Assembly: GCA_022424805.1 (NCBI GenBank)
Contig: JAKMGR010000235.1
Coordinates: forward strand, 1-12,566
Direction: 5' to 3'
DNA: 12,566 bases
Source of the DNA: Verrucomicrobiales bacterium
GTDB taxonomy: Bacteria; Verrucomicrobiota; Verrucomicrobiia; Verrucomicrobiales; DEV007
Positions within the stretch are counted from its first letter, which is position 1. Each line of letters starts with the position of its first letter. Shown here piece by piece: positions 1-8,500 of the stretch. The notes beneath the pieces were generated by a model. It was not told where the DNA came from. It ran no database searches and was given only the letters and a program-made list of their open reading frames with translations. The translations under genes were made by a program, and so were the position numbers.

Positions 1-344
1 CGGTCAAACTCCTCTGCTGGAAAATCGAGAAAGCCCCCGCGTTTTCCGTGGGCCGGATTGCTGACTAGGATGTCGATACCACCGGCCAATTCGACTGCCT
101 GCGCGACGAGATTGTCGATGCCGTCGCGGGAAAAAACATCGGCCTCGATCGCATGGCAGGGGGAGCCGAGATCTCGAATTTTGGCGGCGGTTTCAGCGAG
201 CTCCTCGCTGCCGGGGTGGTCGTTGAGAATCAGCTCCGCCCCAGCTTCTGCGAGTTCGATTGCGCAGCCTTTCCCAATGCCACGTCCGGCCCCGGTTACG
301 AGGGCGCGTTTCCCATCGAGCCGGAAATCATCAGGTGAGCTCAT
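1..344 (-). CDS. Short-chain dehydrogenase/reductase (SDR), N-terminal part, truncated by window edge
   Basis: The reading frame starts at an ATG at 344 and runs off the left edge, giving about 114 residues of a protein usually about 250 long. It opens a Rossmann fold: after a short lead, RALVTGAGRGIGKG (about residues 13-26) carries the classical TGxxxGxG cofactor motif. The second strand ends in LILND, and the acidic Asp42 there favours NAD(H) over NADP(H) by family knowledge. The segment DILVSNPAHG occupies the place of the usual NNAG motif, so that motif is a SNPA variant. The catalytic Ser-Tyr-Lys lies outside the window. The start overlaps the end of the aldolase gene by 14 bp, so it is very probably the last visible gene of the same operon and translationally coupled. 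Likely role: cytoplasmic oxidation or reduction of a hydroxy/keto intermediate made or used by the neighbouring aldolase. The family call is firm; the substrate is unknown. Confidence 0.9.
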   Translation of the reverse strand, partial: MSSPDDFRLDGKRALVTGAGRGIGKGCAIELAEAGAELILNDHPGSEELAETAAKIRDLGSPCHAIEADVFSRDGIDNLVAQAVELAGGIDILVSNPAHGKRGGFLDFPAEEFD

Positions 345-1092
345 CGAACTGCTTGACGTTTTCAGCAAGGGCCTGCGAGAAGGCTCCGAATTCGCTGGCA
401 TTGACGAGGAACTGCGCACCCATCTCGTGACGCTTTTGCATCTCCGATTGAGGCATGGCAGGGCCGCCGAAAGCCTTGCCGTGTTTCTTGCAGGCGGCGG
501 CAACTTTGTCCCACGCTTCGTCGAGCGTCATCTCACCGCTCTGGCGAAGACGCAGGCCGAGGTCGCCGGGGCCGACGAAGACAATAGAGACGCCTTCCAC
601 AGCAGCGATCTCATCGATGTTGTGAACCGCTTCCGGCGTTTCGATTTGCACGCAGAGGAAGGTCTCCCGATTCACCCATTCGACGTATTCGTCGGGATCG
701 TGAATGTGAAAATCGGCGTCGAGACCGGCGTTATCGATCCCGCGATCTCCAAGGGGAGGGAACTTTACGGAATCGACCAGCATTCTTGCTTTTTCTGCGG
801 TGGAGACGTGAGGAATCATCAGTCCGGCAGCGCCATCTTCCAGATACCGGTAGAGTCCGGTCTTCTCCAGGGTCGGGGCCCGGACCATGATGTCGATATC
901 GTAGAGGTGGGAAAAAGCGAAGAGGGCCTGATTCTGGTGAATTGTCAGGGCGCGATGCTCAAGGTCTAGCCATATGCAATCATATCCTGCCCGTGCAGCA
1001 TGACAGATGTAGGCGGGAATGTAGTGGCCGAGAACGCAGGTTCGCACGTGTTCGCCAGCACGGATGCGAGCTAGGGTTTTGGATTTTCTCAT
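331..1092 (-). CDS. HpcH/HpaI-type aldolase (class II, metal-dependent)
   Basis: The product is about 253 residues, the usual size for the HpcH/HpaI aldolase/citrate lyase family of TIM-barrel enzymes that cleave 2-keto-3-deoxy-4-hydroxy acids to pyruvate and an aldehyde. Family residues are visible: DLEH (residues 43-46, with the general-base His46), MVRAP (Arg71, which binds pyruvate), QIET (metal ligand Glu151) and GPGD (metal ligand Asp177). A substrate-loop-like FPPLGDRG precedes the Glu. I chose the ATG at 1092, which gives MRKSKTLARIRAG. A longer frame from 1149 would overlap the upstream lipoprotein gene by 47 bp and add a non-conserved tail. With this start the gap to the upstream stop is 10 bp, and the downstream SDR overlaps by 14 bp, so it sits inside an operon. 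No Shine-Dalgarno sequence is seen. The real substrate could be a deoxy-keto sugar acid or a carboxylate; I cannot decide. Confidence 0.92.
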   Translation of the reverse strand: MRKSKTLARIRAGEHVRTCVLGHYIPAYICHAARAGYDCIWLDLEHRALTIHQNQALFAFSHLYDIDIMVRAPTLEKTGLYRYLEDGAAGLMIPHVSTAEKARMLVDSVKFPPLGDRGIDNAGLDADFHIHDPDEYVEWVNRETFLCVQIETPEAVHNIDEIAAVEGVSIVFVGPGDLGLRLRQSGEMTLDEAWDKVAAACKKHGKAFGGPAMPQSEMQKRHEMGAQFLVNASEFGAFSQALAENVKQFDELT

Positions 1093-1102
1093 AGAGGTAA
1101 AA

Positions 1103-1978
1103 TTATTGGGAGAGAACGATGAGTGCCTGTGCGGCGCGGATACGGGCATCGAGATTTTCGTCTTCGAGTTGTTTTGTCAGGAAAGGTGCTGCTTCTGTAA
1201 TGCCTGATTCTCCAGCGAACACAGCCGCATAGGTGCGAATTGCAGCATCGTCTGATTGCAGGTTGGTCAGGATTTTTTTGCAACCCTCTTCATCTCCGAG
1301 AAGGCCGATGGAGTGATAAAGAAATGCCTCAACGAGTGGATCGTCTGTGTCGGGAATTCGTGCCCTGATTCGTGGAATATCGGAGCTGTCTCCAATGCGA
1401 CCGAGAACCCAGGCCGGAAGACGATAGGTTGCAGGGTCGCTTTCCTTTTCTAAAACAGATCGAAGGGTAGCGAATCCCTCTTTCTTCATTTCGGGGCTGC
1501 CGTGCTTCGCGAGAGCCGCAGCAGTCATGAGAAGGAGGCGTGGATCGTCGTTGGATTGAAAATGCATCACAAGCGGAGCTTCGTCGCCATCAAATCCCAC
1601 TTTGTATAGGCTCTCTGCGGCGTGGACAAAGCCGTGTCGATTGTCGCCCTTCAGAATGCCAAGCATGATCTCCGCTTTCTCCCGATCGCCTGCCCGGACC
1701 AGTTCGCGGGAAATACCAACTCGCTTTTGATCGTCCTTTTCTGTTTCCAGTTTGGGTTCGAGAAAGGCTCGCACTTCGTCTTCCTTTCCCGCAAGGGTTA
1801 GCGCTTCAGCAGCGTGGATGGAAGCCCAGAAATCATCTTCTCCCTTAGCATTCAGCCCGTCTCGCAAAACCGTTAGACATGTCTCATGCGATGATTCATC
1901 GAAGGATAGGCCGTCATCTGTGACTGGCGAGCAGGCTGCAATGAGAAGTAGTAAAGTGAGTAGCGGAAATAGTTTCAT
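1103..1978 (-). CDS. Lipoprotein with HEAT-like helical repeats
   Basis: This 291-residue protein begins with a lysine and a leucine-rich core ending in LIAAC, a good lipobox with Cys16 as the expected lipidated residue, so it is probably membrane-anchored outside the cytoplasm. The rest is alpha-helical and rich in short helix pairs such as HAAEALTLAG, LMTAAALAKHG, LPAWVLGRIGD and RTYAAVFAGESG, and it ends ARIRAAQALIVLSQ. These resemble HEAT or PBS-lyase-type HEAT repeats, a scaffold for protein-protein contacts. No catalytic motif is apparent. The start codon overlaps the symporter stop in an ATGA arrangement (1975-1978), which indicates translational coupling, and the aldolase follows 10 bp later. 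A surface scaffold between a transporter and a cytoplasmic aldolase is unusual. It may assist uptake or anchor a complex, but that is inference. Family: HEAT-like, fairly sure. Function: unknown. Confidence 0.85.
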   Translation of the reverse strand: MKLFPLLTLLLLIAACSPVTDDGLSFDESSHETCLTVLRDGLNAKGEDDFWASIHAAEALTLAGKEDEVRAFLEPKLETEKDDQKRVGISRELVRAGDREKAEIMLGILKGDNRHGFVHAAESLYKVGFDGDEAPLVMHFQSNDDPRLLLMTAAALAKHGSPEMKKEGFATLRSVLEKESDPATYRLPAWVLGRIGDSSDIPRIRARIPDTDDPLVEAFLYHSIGLLGDEEGCKKILTNLQSDDAAIRTYAAVFAGESGITEAAPFLTKQLEDENLDARIRAAQALIVLSQ

Positions 1979-3477
1979 GATTCCAAATTTGGTGTCGGAG
2001 CAAAGATTTTGCAGGCGATCAATCCGACAACAAGTCCAACGATGAGAGCCGATGGTGAGATCAATTGAAAGCTGACGGGGGCAAAGCCGGTCTCTGGATC
2101 TACGCCGAATAAGTCACCGGAAAAGGCGACAAGAATAGCGACGGTGACGCTGCAAAACGTCCCGATCCAGACCCCCTTGGCATTCGCGAAGGGAACAAAT
2201 AAAGCAAAGAAGAAGAGCAACGAGATTGGAACGGTTAGCAAGTTTACGATCTTGTTAGTGACTTCGAAAAAGTTGCCCTGCACTTTGCCCACAACTGTGC
2301 TCAGTCCGATGACGATGGCACCAATCGCGACCGCGAGCCAGCGGGCAAAGCGGAGATGTTTTTCCTCTGTTTCTGGCTTTTTGCCAAAACGGTCAAGGTA
2401 GTCGGTTACAACAACAGCTGTGATTGAATTTACCCCCGAGTCGACACTGGACATCGCCGCGGCAAAAAGCCCTGACACAACCAGGCCGGTCACGACGGGA
2501 GGGAGGTGGAATGCGATGAAATGGGGGAAGAGTTGGTCGGCCTGATCCTTGAGCGAGCCTTCCTTGGGAAGCAGATCCTGGGTGGCGTCGAAATATCCCA
2601 GCAGAGCAAAGCCAACAAACCCCAGAGTGATACCGACGACGAGGCCTACCGTCAGTTGCATTCCGATGGCCTTGCGCGCCGTCTTGGCGTCTTTAGTAGA
2701 CATAAATCGCTGGATTGAGACCTGATCTCCCATCGAGGTGCAAATCATCCAGAGAAGCATCGAAAGCATCGAACCCACAATCGTAATTCGAGTGGAGGGG
2801 TCGAAACTGAAGAAGGGTTGTTCGTCCCAGACATCGCTTTTCCACTCCGTAGGAAACCATCCGAAACCACCCATTTTCCAGGTGACTGTTCCGATGACTA
2901 ACAAAGCACCGCCATAGAGCAGAAGGGTTTGTAGGGTATCTGTGATTACAACAGCGCGCAGTCCGCCAAGTGACGTGTAGGTGATCGCAAAGGCTCCGGT
3001 GACTAGGACGATCCAGGGGATGTATTTGTCGTCGACTCCGATCATTGTCGCGATGGCCTTGGAGGTCATGTAGATGAGCAGAGACATCCAGACGAGGCGA
3101 AGCGCGAGGAACATGGCGCCACCGAGGAGGCGAATGCTGAGCCCGAGTTTTTCCTCCAGTAACTCGTAGGCGCTGGTGACTCGCTGCCTCATGTATACAG
3201 GCAGAATGACGAATCCCATCAAGACAAACACGAGGGGATACATCAGGTAGTTCCACATGATGGCCGGACCCTTTCCTGCAATTTCCCCGGGGATCGCGAG
3301 GTAGCTGATCGTGCTCAACAGGGTGGCAAAAAGTGAAACGCCAATCAGCAGGGGGTTCATCGCCCCTGAACCGACGAAATACTCCGAGGTGTCTTCCTGT
3401 TTTCGGCCGAAGTACCATCCCAGTCCGATTGTGGAGAGAGCGTAGACGGCGAGTATGATCCAATCGATTGCGGCCAT
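1975..3477 (-). CDS. Sodium:solute symporter (SSS / SLC5-like family)
   Basis: The product is about 500 residues, typical for the SSS family, with roughly 13 hydrophobic segments. The first helix begins IDWIILAVYALSTIGLGWYF and is followed by the family-typical GRKQEDTSEYFVGSG loop. A later segment, AAAMSSVDSGVNS (about residues 339-351), matches the conserved serine-rich sodium-site helix of this family. It should import an organic solute (sugar, sugar acid, amino acid or similar) with Na+ across the inner membrane. I chose the ATG at 3477 (MAAIDW), placing the first helix right at the N-terminus. An upstream ATG at 3531 would add 18 polar residues and overlap the oxidoreductase gene. With 3477 the gap to that gene is 34 bp. 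The stop overlaps the lipoprotein start by 4 bp. The transporter in the same operon as an oxidoreductase, aldolase and dehydrogenase implies that its cargo feeds that pathway. Confidence 0.93.
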   Translation of the reverse strand: MAAIDWIILAVYALSTIGLGWYFGRKQEDTSEYFVGSGAMNPLLIGVSLFATLLSTISYLAIPGEIAGKGPAIMWNYLMYPLVFVLMGFVILPVYMRQRVTSAYELLEEKLGLSIRLLGGAMFLALRLVWMSLLIYMTSKAIATMIGVDDKYIPWIVLVTGAFAITYTSLGGLRAVVITDTLQTLLLYGGALLVIGTVTWKMGGFGWFPTEWKSDVWDEQPFFSFDPSTRITIVGSMLSMLLWMICTSMGDQVSIQRFMSTKDAKTARKAIGMQLTVGLVVGITLGFVGFALLGYFDATQDLLPKEGSLKDQADQLFPHFIAFHLPPVVTGLVVSGLFAAAMSSVDSGVNSITAVVVTDYLDRFGKKPETEEKHLRFARWLAVAIGAIVIGLSTVVGKVQGNFFEVTNKIVNLLTVPISLLFFFALFVPFANAKGVWIGTFCSVTVAILVAFSGDLFGVDPETGFAPVSFQLISPSALIVGLVVGLIACKIFAPTPNLES

Positions 3478-3511
3478 ATTTGGCGATCTTGGGAATTGGC
3501 TTTTCGGAAGT

Positions 3512-5392
3512 CTAGCCAAATTCCAACGCATTCACCTGCAATGACATGATACGGGCGTGGTCGATTCCGTTGGTAGCCCGCACGATGATGCGGAGCCCGC
3601 GGACAGCTTTCGGGGCGGAAAGGTGATGTCGCCTCTGTCGCTGGTAGTTGTCGGTCACTTCGACGAGGGTTTCCCATTCCTTTTTTTCTCTCACTTCGAT
3701 CGAGTAGTCGCTAACGGTTTCTGGCTGGGGTTGGCCCCAGATCATTTTGGAAGTGTATCCATCGTGATGGCTCAAGGTAAGATGTCGATGCATTCCAGTA
3801 TCAAAAACTAGATTGATTTCCGTGATCGTAATCTTGTTGGGCCATTGGAGGGAAATCGATGCGGGAAAGCCTTCTTCAGGATCGGAAATCCATCGATGTA
3901 CACCTGCCTCGCAGCGGTCGCCTGGTGCCCCCGATTGGCCATGGATGGATCGAGATTGCGAGGAACGAACAAGGACGGCGGAGCCATTCTCCTGTTCGCT
4001 CGATGCCGTAATTTCGGCATGCGGAACGGCATCATTTGCTGCCATGACATTCCGACCGATCAAATAGGCGTCGTCTCGCAGCAAGCTTCGCTGAATATCG
4101 GCTAAAGCGGATGCGCTCTCGGGAAGCTCGGCGGGAAGAATCTCACGTTTTGCGGCAATCGCCGCAGCCGTTCCGACTCCCTGGCCCACCGTTGCACAGG
4201 TGGCCATGACTCTGGTTGTAGAAAATGCGACATGGCTTGCCGAGATATTGCGTCCTGCAAAAAGGAGATTGCTGACGTCGCGGGCGATACAGCATCGCAG
4301 GGGAATGTCGTAGAGTTTGGGAACGGGAGTTTGCACGCAGGGTTCGATATCAGGAGCATCGATCCCCTCAGGTGGGTGCAAATCGAGCGACCAGCCTCCG
4401 TAGGCAATGGCATCAGGGAATGGCTGGCTCGTCAGGACATCCTGTTCTGTCAGGATGTGTTGCCCGATGAAACGTCGACTTTCTCGTTTCCCGGGAAGAA
4501 AACCAATCCAGTCGAGCGCCCAGTTTTCGGCCTGGAAGTCGTCGGCAGCGGGGCCGTTCTTGATATGATTCCAGATACCGAGAGTGACGGCGAGAAGCTC
4601 GTCGCGAATGGTTTCATTGTCTTTGATGGTGTCGAGCGTTCCGCCCCACTCGGCCCACCAATAGCCGTATTCGTGAGTGGGTTCTTCTTCGCCTGGTGTC
4701 GCGTAGAGACGGAGGCGGAGTTCCTCGCGGGAGAATTCGCGAGCCCATGAAGGGGCCTCGAATGGCATTTTCCGGTCGTGCTTTCGCGCCTGCAAAAGGA
4801 TCGTCGAGCCGAGTCGCTGATTGTCTGCTTCGGGCTGGGCGAGTTTCTCTCCGAATGTCCCGACCGCCTCGCGCCCCTCCATGAAGGCAGCACCGGCCTC
4901 AGCACCGAGTCGTCCATCTCCCGTGCAATCGACAAAGCTTGCGGCTTCGATTCGAAATCGATCTTCTGTCGACTGCCGCACTGCGATTGCTGCGGTGATC
5001 TTTGAATCTTCCGTTTCGGCACGGACGACGGAAGTGTTCAGCATCAAATCCAGATTCGGCTCTGAACGGCAGAGGTCGTAGAGAATGAGGTCAAAAACCG
5101 AGGCGGAGCGTTGCGGGTTTTTCACAGAATTTTCGAGTCGAATTTCTTCGATGATTCCGCCTTCCCTTGCTTCGGTGATTAGCTCCTCGCCGCGGTCAAA
5201 TTTTCCCGTTCCGTTCGCGCCGACAATATGCATTCGAACCTCGCTCGATGCATTGCCGCCGAGAACGGGCCGGTCCTGACAAAGGATCACGCGTGCTCCG
5301 TTTCGAGCTGCGGCGAGGGCGCATGGAACGCCAGCGGGACCGCCTCCGGCTACGAGGACATCGCAGCGAAGTGTTTGGGGTTCTGTTGGCAT
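3512..5392 (-). CDS. FAD-dependent oxidoreductase with C-terminal discoidin-like domain
   Basis: This 626-residue flavoprotein is of the FAD_oxidored (PF12831) type. The N-terminal dinucleotide motif VAGGGPAGVPCA (Gly16, Gly18, Gly21) is followed by VLGGNASSEVRMH. CTGDG lies mid-protein, RESRRFIGQHILTEQD follows, and the C-terminal FAD motif reads LLFAGRNISASH then RVMATCATVGQGVGTAAA. All are family hallmarks. After this, about residues 500-626 form a beta-rich module (ISLQWPNKITITEINLVFD, then a strand near RGLRIIVRATNG) resembling F5/8-type C or discoidin carbohydrate-binding folds. There is no signal peptide, so it should be cytoplasmic. I chose the ATG at 5392 because the FAD strand follows directly; a TTG at 5431 is possible but adds 13 unconserved residues. 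It is the first gene of the leftward operon and is transcribed divergently from PSD1. It probably oxidises a hydroxyl or amine on the imported substrate; the exact reaction is unknown. Confidence 0.92.
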   Translation of the reverse strand: MPTEPQTLRCDVLVAGGGPAGVPCALAAARNGARVILCQDRPVLGGNASSEVRMHIVGANGTGKFDRGEELITEAREGGIIEEIRLENSVKNPQRSASVFDLILYDLCRSEPNLDLMLNTSVVRAETEDSKITAAIAVRQSTEDRFRIEAASFVDCTGDGRLGAEAGAAFMEGREAVGTFGEKLAQPEADNQRLGSTILLQARKHDRKMPFEAPSWAREFSREELRLRLYATPGEEEPTHEYGYWWAEWGGTLDTIKDNETIRDELLAVTLGIWNHIKNGPAADDFQAENWALDWIGFLPGKRESRRFIGQHILTEQDVLTSQPFPDAIAYGGWSLDLHPPEGIDAPDIEPCVQTPVPKLYDIPLRCCIARDVSNLLFAGRNISASHVAFSTTRVMATCATVGQGVGTAAAIAAKREILPAELPESASALADIQRSLLRDDAYLIGRNVMAANDAVPHAEITASSEQENGSAVLVRSSQSRSIHGQSGAPGDRCEAGVHRWISDPEEGFPASISLQWPNKITITEINLVFDTGMHRHLTLSHHDGYTSKMIWGQPQPETVSDYSIEVREKKEWETLVEVTDNYQRQRRHHLSAPKAVRGLRIIVRATNGIDHARIMSLQVNALEFG

Positions 5393-5504
5393 GATCGACT
5401 CAACTCGACAGGATTGGTCGTGTTGCGTCAAGGGATCGAACTGACGCGGACACGCCTTTACGTAGATAGAGTTCGCTCTCTATTTTAGTTATTGTAGCAG
5501 CCCC
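5393..5504. promoter_or_regulatory. Divergent intergenic promoter region with an 18-bp inverted repeat
   Basis: These 112 bp separate the starts of the leftward oxidoreductase operon and the rightward PSD1 gene, so promoters for both must lie here or just inside the flanking genes. At 5466-5483 there is a perfect 6-bp inverted repeat, ATAGAG-TTCGCT-CTCTAT, a possible operator. For the plus strand a weak sigma70-like pair is TTTACG (5457-5462) and TATTTT (5481-5486) with an 18-bp spacer. The repeat would then overlap the -10 box, as expected for a repressor site. On the minus strand TACAAT (5491-5496) resembles a -10 box but lacks a good -35, and TTGACG (5426-5431) resembles a -35 but lacks a good -10. 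The region is real; the individual boxes are weak guesses. Confidence 0.45.
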
Positions 5505-8500
5505 ATGGAAAAATTATCGACAGCGCTGATCGTGATGGTCCTTCCCGTCGTCATTGCGACGGCTGAGGATACTGTTGATTTCAATCGTCAGATTCGTCCG
5601 ATTCTGGCTGACAAGTGTTTCCAGTGCCATGGACCAGATGAAGAAACGCTGAAGGCAAAGCTGCGTCTTGATCAGAGAGAGTCGGCGACAGGCGCCGGGG
5701 CAATTGTTCCTGGGAGGTCGGCCGAGAGCGAAGTGATCGCCCGCATTCTCGTTTCAGATCCGGACGAGGTCATGCCTCCGCCAAAGGTGAAAAAGCCAGT
5801 CACGAAGGAGGAGGCGGAGCTGCTGCAAAAATGGATCGATGAGGGCGCCGAGTATTCCGGTCATTGGGCTTTTGAACCTGTTACGCCGGGAGAAATTCCG
5901 AAGGTGAAAAATCAAGCGGGTGCCAAAAATGAGATCGATCGTTTTATTCTAGCTCGATTGGAGCAGGAAGGTCTTTCCCTTTCACCGGAGGCGGCTCCTG
6001 CCACTCTTGCGCGCCGCATATCTCTCGACCTAACAGGGTTGCTCCCGGCACCTGACAGGGTTGGGTCCTTCATTCAACAGTATCAAGTTGATGCCGACGC
6101 GGCGGTAACTTCGTTTGTTGACGAGATGCTGGCTTCGCCGCACTACGGAGAGCGTTGGGGGCGGCATTGGCTGGATCAAGCGCGCTACGCGGACTCTAAC
6201 GGATACACCATCGATGGAGAACGTGTCATGTGGCCGTATCGAGATTGGGTCATTCGTTCGCTCAATGAGGATCTTCCTTTTGACCAGTTTACGATCAAAC
6301 AAATCGCGGGTGACCTGTTGCCGAACCCTGACAAAGCAACTCTCGTCGCAACCGGCTTTCATCGAAATACGCTCATCAATCAGGAAGGTGGCACCGACGA
6401 TGAACAGTTTCGAAACGAGGGAATGGTCGATCGGATCAATACGACCGGTGCTGTCTGGCTTGGACTGACTTTGGGATGTGCGCAGTGTCACACCCACAAG
6501 TTCGACCCGATCACGCACAAGGAATACTTCGAGATGTTCGCTTTCTTCAATCAAGGGACGGACATCAACAACACCGGAGCAACGGTGGAGGTCGGGGAAG
6601 GGGAGTTGTTCCTCAAGAATCCGGACCCGAAGTTGATTGCCAAGGTGGACGCTGCCAAAGCAAGGCTGACGACGCTCAACGCGACCAAGGTGGAGCGGCA
6701 GAGCCAGTGGGAGAAAGCGTTGCTTGAGTTGACGATTTCCGAAGTGATTGCGGATTGGAAACGGGTCAAGCCCGCTACCTTTCTCGCGGAAGGGGGAGGA
6801 CGGATGAAAATGCTTGAGGATCATTCTCTCATTGTTTCCGATGCTGGACCGAATGAAGTCTATCGAGTGAAGGTGCCAACGAAAGGGAAGCCGGTAGGGG
6901 CATTGCGACTCAAGTTACTTCCTCACGAATCCTTGCCCAAAAATGGTCCGGGCCTCGCCTCGAACGGGAATATTGTTCTAACTCGTGTCGAATTTTTACA
7001 GGGAGGCAATCCGCTAGTGGTTAAACATGCCGAGCACGATCACGCGCAGCCTGGTTTTTCCGGAGCGTTTACGATCGATGGAAATCCGGACACCGGTTGG
7101 GCGATTAATATTGGCAAGGGTACGGAACCCGGAGTGAAAATGAATGCCGAGCACGAGATCCAATTCACTTTTGCCGAGCCAATTGGTTCCGGAGAACCCG
7201 TCGAGGTGATTCTACGACACGAAAAGAATTCGAATTACAACATCGGTCGTTTTGCCTTGGATATTTCAGCTACCGCGCCTGCCCCGATGAAGGATGAAAA
7301 GATCCTGACAAGGCTGCGCATCGATCCAGCAAAGCGGAGCGACGAAGATAAAAAATTTCTTGTCTCCGAATTTGCGAAAGCAGATGTCGAGCGTCGAATG
7401 GCAGTCGCAGATCTGGAGAAAGCGCGCAACGATCTCGGGATCGGGCCTCAGGTGAGAACGATGGTGATGAGTGATCTCGAGGACAAGAGGGAGACTTTCA
7501 TTCACACCCGAGGGGATTTTCTCCGCCACGATAAGGAGGTCGGCGCACTTGCTCCCGGGGTGCCAGCAGTTCTCCCGGACTTGCTGGAGCAAAAGGGTGC
7601 CGCGAAACCTCGCAACCGTCTCGACCTCGCTAGGTGGTTGGTTCGGCCCGACCATCCGCTGACTCCGCGAGTGACAGTGAATCGGGTATGGATGCGCTAC
7701 TTCGGTCGCGGTATTGTCGAGACAGAAAACGATTTCGGAACGCAGGGGACATTTCCCACGCACCCTGAGTTACTCGATTGGCTGGCGCAACGGTTCGTAA
7801 ACAAAGGCTGGTCGATGAAGAAACTCCATCGCTTGATCGTCAATTCGGCGACCTACCGGCAGTCCTCCTATCGTGAAAACGGTGTGGAGCAGGACCCGCT
7901 CAATCACTTGCTCGCCCGACAGGCACGAATCCGTTTTGACGCCGAGATCGTGCGCGACGCCGCGCTGTCGGCGAGTGGCTTGCTTCATCCGAAACTTGGA
8001 GGCCCGGGTGTAATGCCGCCGCAGCCGGAAGGGGTTTACGCGTTTACCCAGAGAAAAGTCAATTGGGTCGCGGCCAAAGACGAAAACCGCTATCGGCGTG
8101 CTCTCTACACGAAGTTTTATCGGAGTGCTCCCTATCCGTTTTTGACGACATTCGATTCTCCTGATTTTCAGAGTGTCTGCACAGCACGGGTGCGATCGAA
8201 TACCCCTCTGCAGTCACTGACCATGGCAAATGATGAAGGGATGTTCGAGCTCGCTCGCGGGCTCGGTGGACGATTGTTGCGAGAGGTCGAGGGCGCGGAT
8301 AGTTCCGCCAATCGCGACCGGATCAGCCGCGCGTTCGAATTGTGTTATTCCAGGAAGCCTTCGGAGAACGAACTCGAATTGCTTGCCGGATTCCAGGAGA
8401 AGCAGGAAGCTGCTTTTGCGAAGGATGACAAAGGGGCAGGGGAGGTGGCTCCAATGGAATACCCAAAGACGTTCTCGGTGGCAACGGCCGCGTCGTGGTC

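Noticed and set aside
58..969. Long plus-strand open frame of about 300 codons opposite the SDR and aldolase genes
   Set aside because: It is antisense to two clearly recognisable enzymes, shows no domain pattern, and arises from codon bias on the other strand.
4232..5022. Several open frames of 60-190 codons on both strands within the oxidoreductase gene
   Set aside because: They are shadows of the FAD gene with no recognisable motifs or signals.
5393..5431. TTG start 39 bp upstream for the oxidoreductase
   Set aside because: It adds 13 polar residues outside the conserved FAD domain; the ATG at 5392 is directly followed by the FAD strand.
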